In this document: one piece after another, positions 56,100 to 64,000 of the stretch
Position numbering within the stretch: the first letter of the stretch is position 1
Layout of the letters: each line of letters starts with the position of its first letter
Origin: Sialis fuliginosa
Taxonomy: Eukaryota; Arthropoda; Insecta; Megaloptera; Sialidae
Length of the DNA: 64,000 nucleotides
Direction: 5' to 3'
Assembly (NCBI GenBank): GCA_961205875.1
Contig: OY540812.1
Span: forward strand, 28,467,098 to 28,531,097
Translations under genes and position numbers: made by a program
Notes under the pieces: model-generated
Databases searched by the model: none
The model's input: only the letters and a program-made list of their open reading frames with translations
What the model was told of the DNA's origin: nothing

Positions 56100-56960
56100 C
56101 CGTAACCGTAAGTCTTACATGGAGGTTGTAGGAAATTTTATAGAGAACAACATTTTTTTGTAATATTTATTTAGACAGCTATTCAGCGAAAAACAGACTG
56201 ATTTCACAATTAAAATAAACTTAACTTTAAAAGCGTTTTTCTCGAAATGTCGTTTTTCAAAACGGTGAATGATTTTAAACAAAGAGTTTTCAAGCTATCC
56301 GTCTCAAATTTTGCCATATCATTCTTCACGCCATTCCTTAACGTCGTACAGAACATTTTTTTTATTTGAAAATTTTACCTTTTATTTAACAAAAAATCAA
56401 AAAAATGCCCAATTTGAAACTTAATTTTGAAAATAATCTTCAGTAAGACTCTACAGTTTTTCATACTGATTAATAATTTTTTTGGTTTTTTTGTTTCAGA
56501 CAATTTTTGGAGGAGTAGGACTCCATCGTTAGGCGCTTTTTTAGGCATCATTTTGCAATGATAAAAAATTTGATAAAAAATAAAAGTAAAACATAAAATA
56601 ATCTTATGTACAACATACTCGTAGGTTATTTGTATAATCGAAAAAAAAATCGGACTGTTTATCGAATTTTATTAAAAAATAAAAATAAATCATGAAAATC
56701 GACAATTTTCATGCCCGTCACAATGGAATAGTATTATACTACACCACATTTACAACAAATCCTGTGAGTAGTAAAACTGCAGCTAAAAAAACTCCTACTA
56801 CTGGCCCTGTTATACGGTGCAAAACATATGTATGCATCCTCAAAGGCAGAGCAAAAAAAAATTGACAAGTGCAAGTAGAACTCACGCCCTGAGGGTTCCG
56901 TACCATTATATAAAACTTATTTAAAGTCCCAGTTTTGCATTGTTTATCAACAAAATTCAA
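56100..56960. repeat. Dispersed repeat with tacggaaccctc end
   Basis: ggaggttgtaggaaatttta and aacaaatcctgtgagtagta match 48278 and 48466. On the minus strand a 73-residue frame (56739-56960) begins MNFVDKQCKTG, continues VRNPQGVSSTCTCQFFFALP and ends LLLTGFVVNVV. The VRNPQG portion lies exactly on the ggttccgtacc repeat end (56891-56905), so I take this frame as translated repeat, although its hydrophobic C-terminus looks superficially like a membrane segment. Confidence 0.55.
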
Positions 56961-57249
56961 AAATTATAAAAATATTAAATTGCACATTTTGAAAAATAAA
57001 CATTGAAAACAAATAAATTCATTAGATATTTTAGAGAACAACAATGTATCGGAATTAAAAATATAAATAAAAATTATCGATTTTTCTAAATTTCTCCACA
57101 TTAAATTGAGAAAAGTTTGTCTTTAAAAATGGTGTTTTATTATATACTCCTCAAAAAAATTAAGGGATAATTAAAAAAAAGTAAAAAAAATCAAATTTTC
57201 AAACAGTTATACCTCTGCGAAAAATTATTAAATTTGCTTGGATCCAAAG

Positions 57250-57420
57250 CTCATTCAAAAGTTTGCACTTTCTAATTTGGGGGGGGGGGGGCATTATCGA
57301 TTTTCACCCCGGGTGTCACCCCCCACCTCCTAGTGACGCCACTGCCAAAGGCCTCTTTATAACATTTGCTACAGGCCCCGCACTGGCTTAATCCGGCACT
57401 GTACGGAACCGTAAAAACAC
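57250..57420. repeat. hAT-like terminal fragment with G-run
   Basis: On the minus strand cagtggcgtcactaggaggt followed by ggggggtgacacccggggtg is the CAGTGGCGTCACTAGG-type end known from hAT elements. A run of G lies at 57280-57291. Next to it ccggcactgtacggaaccgt is the end of another repeat. Confidence 0.5.
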
Positions 57421-57639
57421 GAAAAATGGTATTTGTTTTACATATTTAAGTTAAGTCAATTCAAAAAATATTTTCCAGATTCTCTGAAGATGATAAACCC
57501 ACATTAAATATTAAATTAAATTGAACAGTTATTGTTTGCGGCATGCGTCACCAATGTTGCATTTTCATTAACAGATAACAAAGACATATTGTTAGCAATA
57601 GTTAGGGTTAAACTAACAATACACACACTTATAATTTCC

Positions 57640-57860
57640 CCTTGGGCCGTCCCAGCAGAATGACCGAACGGAAATTAATCAACAAGGTCCCCTTTTCCAC
57701 ACCAGCGTTGTTTGACAGTGACGTTTTGACGCCAGGTGTTGATAGAGCGTTCGGTAAGAGCTGCTTTCCCGTATCGCGTGGATTACAACAGCAAACGGAA
57801 TATGGGCATGGCTCTGCATATATTAACGTGTATGTAGGTATACATACATATATTATCAAA
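57640..57860. other. GC-richer unique island, function unknown
   Basis: Both strands are open for about 76-80 codons (57642-57881 plus; 57629-57859 minus). Composition changes abruptly at ttgggccgtcccagcagaat and returns to AT-rich near 57820. The plus frame starts MGRPSRMTERKLINKVPFST and includes DSDVLTPGVDRAFGKSCFPV. I recognise no domain. A conserved noncoding element, a promoter region or an exon are all possible. Confidence 0.35.
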
Positions 57861-58010
57861 GGCTTTGATTATAAATTATAATTATATTTGTATAAAATAG
57901 TAGCTATAATCTATAATATCAAGGAAGATGTATATTTGAATTTATATTGCTAGATTTATTGCTGGTGTATTGACTGTCGAAAAGGTAAAGATCTCTCTAT
58001 CCTACGTAGG

Positions 58011-58261
58011 TTAGAGTCACTCCAGTAAGAGGATGGACAGCGTGGATCGATTTTTGGTTGATTGTAGTAGCCAAGTCTCGCTCACAGCCGTATTTTCTGA
58101 TATTATCAGTCAATATCATTAAATATACTTAATATTATTACATTATGTTCAATTTTAATGGCATTTTTTTATTTGCTAAAAATAACACACAAATGATCTT
58201 ATTAAAACGCCGATTTGGCTAAAAATGGTTACGCTGTCAAGACTCTTACTGGAGTGACTAA
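58011..58261. mobile_element. MITE with TIR ttagagtcactccagtaaga, 251 bp
   Basis: ttagagtcactccagtaaga (ggatggacagcgt) pairs with the right end acgctgtcaagactcttact-ggagtgacta. A right-end fragment lies at 20506-20572. Target duplication is not clear. No coding capacity. Confidence 0.75.
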
Positions 58262-59395
58262 TGTATGTAGGTATATAACTTTTAACGCGTGTACATAAGT
58301 ACACACACCCATTTTTAAATTTTTTAAATTACATTCCAAACAAGACTAGAATACAGTGATTAATGTTTTTATTTTCGATAGTAAGAAGCATAGGCTTACG
58401 CAAGGGGAGCTAATGGAGCATCTTCCCCATCTCTGGGCCGTATAACTGAAGAAAAAGGGAAAGCAATGTATAGTTTAAAAAAAAAGATTATGAAAACTTT
58501 TTTATCTTTTCTTTGCTCCTTAATATTCTATAATGTGAGAAATATATATTTTTAATTTATGGAGAGCAAAAAAGGTCCCTCACATTATTATAGTAATCTA
58601 AACTAGTTCTTTTTACATATTTTACCCCCTCTTGGAAAATTTTCTGCGGGCACCCCTGGTAAGAAGGACAGATACAAAACTAGTTTTATAACTATCTTGT
58701 TTCACGTAAATGTTGCAATTATAATTGCACATCTAGCATGTATTTTTAAAATTCCATGAGATACGACAAACATTATATTCGAGACCCGAAAAACATATAC
58801 CTATAATATTTTACATACATATAAACAAACTTTAGATGCATAGAAAAATAAGTAGCATGCCGTACAAATAGGCATCTTGAGAACAACTTTTCATAACAAA
58901 TCTTCAATCTGAAACTTTATTTTAGACAACTATTTTCATATTTGCACATGTATTCAAATGTATCGTATGTATTCTTGCGTCGAGAGATAAACTTTAGAAC
59001 TGCGAATTCAAGTTTGAGACATGTATTTCACCACAACTGACCAACTGTCAAATATAAACAGAGCAGTGTTACCAACTGCTTCTAATGTAGTATCCTCAAG
59101 TTGTGCGTTGAAATTCTGTAGACAACTGTCTATTAAGTACGCAAAACATTTCGCAACGAAATATTTACCCTTCAGTTCCATAATTTACAAATGTCAATGT
59201 CTATGTATTTATATTAAATAAATGTAAGTAGTGTGGGTGCGCCTATTAATAACGTGTTCGGGTGATTTTTGATTTTTTTTTGTCTTTATGTAGACGGTCT
59301 ATGAAAGAAACCGCAATAATAATAAGGTACCTGCGGCAAATAAGGCCCAGGGTGTAATAAGGCCCATGTGAAAAAAAACACATTTGCAATATACA
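58262..59395. other. AT-rich noncoding DNA with decayed repeat ends
   Basis: cataggcttacgcaagggga at 58391 and ttttctgcgggcacccctgg at 58638 may be the two ends of a decayed element about 260 bp long. The rest has no recognised features. Confidence 0.4.
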
Positions 59396-59525
59396 AGTCT
59401 TGAGGCTTCCGCGGTGATCTTGATATGGATCTTGGCTTCTGGGTGAAAGCCGCGTCGATTTGGTCGTGTTATCGGCCAACATTTCGTCACACATTGCAGT
59501 TGACATCTTCAGGGCTCTTCTAAAA
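59396..59525. repeat. Repeat shared with 29.95-30.09 kb and 15.74 kb
   Basis: caagtcttgaggcttccgcg, gatcttggcttctgggtgaa, tcgatttggtcgtgttatcg and cacattgcagttgacatctt match the 29.95-kb piece, where the first word is inverted and moved to the far end. The 86- and 63-codon minus-strand frames here are repeat sequence. Confidence 0.6.
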
Positions 59526-59939
59526 GCACTTTTTTTAGTCTCAAGTTATAGATCTCGATCGACAAATCAAAATATTTTACCAGTTTTAGTGAGTGAAAAA
59601 ATTCATATAATAATAAAAATAAAAAATAAATCATAATGTTGGCTAAAACACGCGCAAAAGCCGGTATGAAATTTAAAATACAGCATTGGAAAGAGCGTTT
59701 CAGCATCTATCATTACCTTGAGCTGAAAGGGTCAGGATGTACAGAGCACGCCAAAATGTGAAAGTTAACGACGGTGCAAACACATCATAAGTTTGAGTTT
59801 TATCTAATCTCAATGTCACAAATGACGCGACCTTGGATTTTAAACGTATTCTCGTCAATCCCTCAACTGTGCATCCCGACACAATCACACCCTTTTTTTT
59901 TATAAATTATTAACGTGAATAAACCAAGTAAAAACTAGG

Positions 59940-60047
59940 TAAAACTGAATTTATCATCGAATTCCAATAGACCCTTGGGTTACTATAGACCCTTTTTAAA
60001 CTTCCATCGACCCCCAGAAGCCCCTGGACCCCGTTGGGAATCCCTGA
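59940..60047 (-). repeat. hAT-like terminal fragment
   Basis: On the minus strand cagggattcccaacggggtc, caggggcttctgggggtcga resembles the CAGGG-ATTCCCAA end of hAT transposons. The partner end was not found. Confidence 0.45.
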
Positions 60048-60094
60048 CTAACCGTTCATGAGAAAAATACTCTTGACGATCAGACAGAGGGACA

Positions 60095-60688
60095 ACAAAG
60101 TGATCCTATAAGGCAGGGGTCTCCAACCATTTTGTACCTAAGAGGGCATTCTAGAATACTGGTGGGGCGGTGGACACCATTTATTTTGTCAAGGTACCCA
60201 CTTGAAAATTGCGATTTTGATGCGGGTACTCGGGCGTCTCTCACATCAAAACTAAAAAAGTTAGACATATATCCTCGTCGACTTTTTAATTGTCAAATTA
60301 GTTGTTCTACGAATGTGTATTATGTTTTTGACATTAAGACATTAGAAAAATAATATTTATATACAAATATAAAAATATAATAAATGGCAATAACAGCTGT
60401 AACCGTCGTAAGTATTTATGTTTTTTTAAGTATTACGATTTATGTATACATATACATAGTAGTAGGTTATATAAATAAAATATTTAAAAAATGTATATTT
60501 AAAAATTATTTAAAAAGATAGAAAGAACATGGAAGTCATGTATGGTTCTCCATACCGATATTTATATTAAACATATTAAAAACTGAAATATTTTTTTTAC
60601 GTTGTCGCTCAGCGGCAGACACTTGTAAAACGCGGGCATAGGATAATACGAGTTTCGTTTGTTTGATGTTGAGGTACGGAACCCTAAA
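60095..60688. repeat. Dispersed repeat ending in gaggtacggaaccctaa
   Basis: Left end agtgatcctataaggc and right end gttgaggtacggaaccctaa. 60290-60545 nearly repeats 2785-3030. From 60114 caggggtctccaaccatttt (then gtacccacttgaaaattgcg) is an inserted hAT-like piece. The mariner-type palindrome begins immediately after, at 60691. Confidence 0.6.
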
Positions 60689-60690
60689 TA

Positions 60691-61443
60691 CAGGGTGGGG
60701 CATATTAAAGAGCGATTTTGAAAAGGCTGTAAAAAAAAAGTCAATCAATTTTTCCAAATTTTATTTTCGCCACTTTAAACTACATAAAAAAGCATTAAAG
60801 AAAAGTAACTCATTTTTAAAAATAACTCCGGTGAGATGACGTCCGTTCAGGTGTAGAAATTCTTCCAGCCGGACCCTGACTTTCTATTTATTCATCACAT
60901 TCTGCAGCATTGCCAGTGGGATTTGAACCACTTCTTGTCGGATACGTTCTTTCAGGGCTTCAATTGTTCGTGGTGGGTTATCCTGATACACTTTACTCTT
61001 CAGGTAACCCCACAAGAAAAGGTCGCACGTTGTGAGGTCCGACGAATGAATATTGTTAAAAGTTTATTTCCAAATCACGTGATCTCTCAAAATGGGGATA
61101 TCGCATGGCCCCCTCGTTCACCGGTACTCACTGAAGAGTAAAGTGTATCAGGATAACCCACCACGAACAATTGAAACCCTGAAAGAACGTATCCGACAAG
61201 AAGTGGTACAAATCCCACTGGCAATGCTGCAGAATGTGATGAATAAATAGAAAGTCAGAGTCCGGTTGGAAGAATTTCTACACCTGAACGGACGTCATCT
61301 CACCGGAGTTATTTAAAAAAATTAGTTACTTTTCTTTAATGCTTTTTTATGTAGTTTAAAGTGGCGAAAATAAAATTTGGAAAAATTGATTAACTTTTTT
61401 TTTACAGCCTTTTCAAAATCGCACTATAATATGCCCCACCCTG
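60691..61443. mobile_element. Palindrome built from two opposed mariner transposase ends, 753 bp
   Basis: Two 313-bp arms (60691-61003 and 61131-61443) are near-exact inverted copies around a 127-bp centre. It starts cagggtggggcatattaaag, ends ctttaa..tatgccccaccctg-type sequence and is flanked by TA. The right arm, plus strand, translates as VYQDNPPRTIETLKERIRQE, VVQIPLAMLQNVMNK, stop, KVRVRLEEFLHLNGRHLTGV. That is the C-terminus of a mariner-type transposase. The left arm encodes the same on the minus strand, preceded by DLTTCDLFLWGYLKSK. The centre, plus strand, reads GDIAWPPRSPVLT, the region just before the third catalytic Asp. The rest of the catalytic domain is missing, so it cannot move itself. 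Confidence 0.85.
60950..61330 (+). pseudogene. Mariner transposase C-terminal remnants (opposed pair)
   Basis: The plus-strand frame 60923-61141 ends LFPNHVISQNGDIAWPPRSP-VLT; PPRSPDLT in relatives carries the third catalytic aspartate, here V instead of D. A deletion removes PCDFFLWGY, after which LKSKVYQDNPPRT continues in another frame to a TAG after MLQNVMNK. On the minus strand, from about 61030 leftward, DLTTCDLFLWGYLKSKVYQ retains that Asp. Neither half can encode a complete enzyme. Confidence 0.75.
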
Positions 61444-61582
61444 TATATCAAAATAAATATACAATATTATAAACCATTTGTCTAAGATTCTTCAATGTGC
61501 ATTAATGTGCATTACACGTTTCAAGATATTCTCATTTATACAGTATCGTATATTAACCTGATACATTGTTTTTATATTGCAG

Positions 61583-61622
61583 ATGAAAGCATACAAAAAA
61601 CAAGATGGATATGTCTGACAAA
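61583..61622 (+). CDS. Candidate 40-nt exon with start codon
   Basis: ctgatacattgtttttatat-tgcag is a good branch point/acceptor and aaa|gtgagt a good donor, 40 nt apart. The exon contains acaagATGGatatgtctgac-aaa: an ATG in strong context (A at -3, G at +4) giving MDMSDK before the donor. An earlier ATG at its first base would open another frame that stops within the exon. This could be the first coding exon of a plus-strand gene, an internal exon in the third frame, or chance. No neighbouring exon was found. Confidence 0.3.
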
Positions 61623-62290
61623 GTGAGTAAAATACTGCACCAGAATAAAATGCAGTAGATTGAAGGATGTGTTAAGTTTTGACGAGTTCTGTATCGATTG
61701 TTATTTGTACGGATGAGGTAACATAAAAGTTTTGCACAAAAGAAGTATAGAAACAAAAGACTACCTTATATATTAGATTGTAAATACAATTTTATTTGAT
61801 CATTTTTGTTGTTGTTTATATACGAAGAAAAGAAAGCATTATTTCATTTACTTTTTGTTGTTGTTGCGATGTCTGGTCTTTTTACGGTTCAACCGGTTCC
61901 TTTTTATAAATTAAATGTCAACTGTAAATATACATGAACAATTTTTTATAACTTATATAAAGAATATGTTTGATTTCAATTTATTCAATTGAATATTTGC
62001 TTTTGACAACAATTCAATTGATTTTGTAATTAATTAATATTATGTTGGTGTGTTACTGTTGTTTCAGTGACGTAACCAAGATTTTTTTAAGAGAGGGGGA
62101 TTTTTTTTTTCGGTAAATAGTTATTTTCAATCAAAATAGTTGTGAAATAGTTAAAAAAATGTTTACTATAATTTTTATTTTTCGATTTAATCGTGAAGTC
62201 AACGTAATAAAAAGTGTCAAATCTGAAATTTTTGGGACAAACATGTCAAAATTATTAGGAAATTACAACAAATATATATTATTTAAATTA
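61623..62290. other. AT-rich noncoding DNA with a hAT-like end
   Basis: At 62064 ttcagtgacgtaaccaagat followed by agagagggggattttttttt is a CAGTGACGTAAC-type hAT end. Nothing else recognised. Confidence 0.45.
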
Positions 62291-62291
62291 A

Positions 62292-62475
62292 AAATATACA
62301 CCTTAACCTCAATAAAACAATGTCACTCGACACGTGTTTCGACTTCACAACACTTGATGAGGACTTCTTGTGAAGTCGAAACACGTGTCGAGTGACATTG
62401 TTTTATTGTGGTTAAGATGTATATTTTTAGTTTAAGTGACTAAGAAACCATAGTTTCTTCGTTTTTCCAGTAGTA
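62292..62475 (+). mobile_element. Penelope-like terminal repeat, head-to-head
   Basis: Left arm (62292-62350: acaatgtcactcgacacgtg, tttcgacttcacaa) and right arm (62368-62426: ttgtgaagtcgaaacacgtg, tcgagtgacattgttttatt) are inverted copies. The right arm continues into tttagtttaagtgactaaga, aaccatagtttcttcgtttt and tccagtagta, the same tail as the Penelope-like element at 18310-18768. The coding region is missing, so two inverted terminal pieces meet here. Confidence 0.7.
62353..62394 (+). ncRNA. Decayed hammerhead-like motif
   Basis: acttGATGAggacttcttgt, gaagtcGAAACACGTGTCga has the same layout as 18358-18399, but the first core base C is T (TTGATGA in place of CTGATGA). A mutation at this core position would be expected to abolish cleavage. 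Confidence 0.4.
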
Positions 62476-64000
62476 AATACATATAATGTTTATTTTCTAT
62501 AAACTCGTATAATATTGTTGGTTGAGGCATACTGGTATACCTACAACAACTATTGTAAATTATAACGGCCTATAACTTATTGTTACCAAAAAAATCAATA
62601 TTAATAATTAGAATTATTTGAAACTTTGTCTTTATGATTTTTTTTTTCAATGCAAAATTTGTAACATTTGACAAAAAAGGCAAATAGTTTAAAAATAGTT
62701 GGAAAAGTTAAATTGTTGCAATAGTTGATTTCAAATTGGGTTCAATCAAACCAGTTTTCTGAAATCAATAGAGATATGTTATAAAAATTACAATAGTTGC
62801 ATTTTTCGCAATAGTTGAAAAACTATTTTTCCGATCTCTATATATTATATATTAATATGGTATAACCGTCTGCCCCTCCACACTGGTTAGACCACTATGT
62901 TGAATGTATTTATACGATTTCTGAAAGATGATTTGAAATTTACGGGAATGGAAAAATATAAAAAAAATAATAAAACTAACTATGATTTTTTATATATTAA
63001 AATTACATACATATTATAATATTTTTAAAATAATTCTGCGAAGGATCTGTCTGAAAAGGTTAAGCCAACAGATGTAAATTCATGAAGAATTTTTATTTTA
63101 TTTTTAGTGTATTTTCATAAATACTAAAAGTAATATTCCAAAGAAGTTGAGAAGAATACGTATCCAGCACCTCCACCATTCAATTAAATAATTTGGATCT
63201 ATGAGACCTCGCACCAACGCCATAGATTAAATGCAGACTTATATTACCCTGGTATCAAAATGAATAAATCGATAAAAAATTACTTTATTTTGACAACTAC
63301 GATCTCTAATTTAAAAAAAATTTCGTTATCGATGGTTAAATTTCAATATATTATGTAATATGTAAATGGTGTGACAAAATGCAAAAATTAGTTTTTGACG
63401 TAGTTTTAGTCAGTTTTTCTTTTTCTATTGATGAAAATTTCGATATCCATAAGCATTTATTTTTCCTGCTAATAAATATACGTCAATGGAAAAACTAACC
63501 ATCGAAATGTCTATTTTATATAAAACGATAGTTAACAAATATTTATAAACCTATATTTAAAAAAGTTTGAGAAAAGGCTTCAAATGTAGGCATAACAATT
63601 ATAAAAAAAATTATTTCATTTAGTTAGAAGTATACAAAAACTTAAACTTCAAGAGTATATAATTTAGTAGGATTCAAATGTACATCCTCAACTCTCCAAA
63701 GGACAAAAGAGGCAACAAACAAATGAGATTTTTATTATCAATCTCTAGTGTATGCTCGAAGCAAAGAAAGAATGTTACTGCAGGGTTTTTCAACTAGGTA
63801 TTTATTATATTAGTAGTTTTTTAGCAGTCAAATAAAAATTAATTGAAATGAATTATTTTTTTTATAAAACAGTTCCAAACCGTCAACCATTTGATAAATT
63901 ATTATTCAATCTTATTAAAAATTGTTCTATTTATTTTAGTCACATCGACCTAACAATTCTAAAAAGGAAACCCCTAAAGTTCAATATTTTCAATTATATT
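62476..64000. other. AT-rich noncoding DNA, no gene seen
   Basis: A loose direct repeat of atagttg/gaaatagtt words occurs at 62680-62830. No exon, RNA gene or element ends were recognised to the end of the window. Confidence 0.45.

Noticed and set aside
56739..56960. 73-residue minus-strand frame with hydrophobic end, possible membrane protein
   Set aside because: It lies on a dispersed repeat end (ggttccgtacc) and a related noncoding copy exists at 48.4 kb.
1..64000. tRNA or rRNA genes
   Set aside because: No B-box-like ggttcgaatcc sequence with a paired acceptor stem and no rRNA signature was seen by eye.

Overview
The window is AT-rich, repeat-packed eukaryotic DNA with only one securely recognised host coding segment. 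The best guess is an insect nuclear genome, most likely a moth or butterfly. Two things point there. The one clear exon (6355-6572, minus strand) encodes the KH domain of a STAR-family RNA-binding protein of the insect qkr58E/KHDRBS type. Several Helitron-like elements also end in a hairpin rich in cgcgggtaacagctag-type sequence, with (GTCT)n near the 5' end, as I know from lepidopteran genomes. There are no bacterial operons, CRISPR arrays, rRNA or recognisable tRNA genes. The species is not determinable by eye.

Layout. 1-6.35 kb: AT-rich DNA with fragments of dispersed repeats. 6.36-6.57 kb: the KH exon, with a consensus donor and acceptor. 6.7-12.5 kb: palindromic MITE, two Helitrons and a long-TIR MITE. 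13-15.5 kb: GC-richer island, a GATC-rich palindrome and two unrecognised minus-strand ORFs, one with a TATA box and a polyadenylation signal. 16.5-18.8 kb: an 865-bp Helitron and the 3' end of a Penelope-like retroelement with a GIY-YIG fragment and a hammerhead-like motif. 19-32.8 kb: mostly MITEs, some with exact 8-bp target duplications, plus a broken pogo-like PHD finger. 33.66-35.11 kb: a three-level nest of transposons. 36.9-43.9 kb: a Helitron inside a hAT-like MITE, other foldbacks and a hAT-like MITE nested in another. 44.7-45.0 kb: an unrecognised ORF. 45.5-54.7 kb: a near-perfect foldback, a retroelement tail with a 123-bp tandem repeat, and two adjacent Helitrons, one interrupted by a hAT-like MITE. 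55-64 kb: MITEs, hAT-like ends, a 753-bp palindrome made from two opposed mariner transposase ends, a possible 40-nt exon and a head-to-head Penelope terminal repeat.

Functionally this looks like intron or intergenic sequence colonised by non-autonomous DNA transposons. If the STAR gene has long introns, much of the window may lie inside it, but neither neighbouring exon could be found. I did not find a convincing new gene system. The most informative items are the nested insertions, which act as natural empty-site controls for element boundaries, the hammerhead-like motif, the mariner-derived palindrome and the unrecognised ORFs. All boundaries and similarities were judged by eye.
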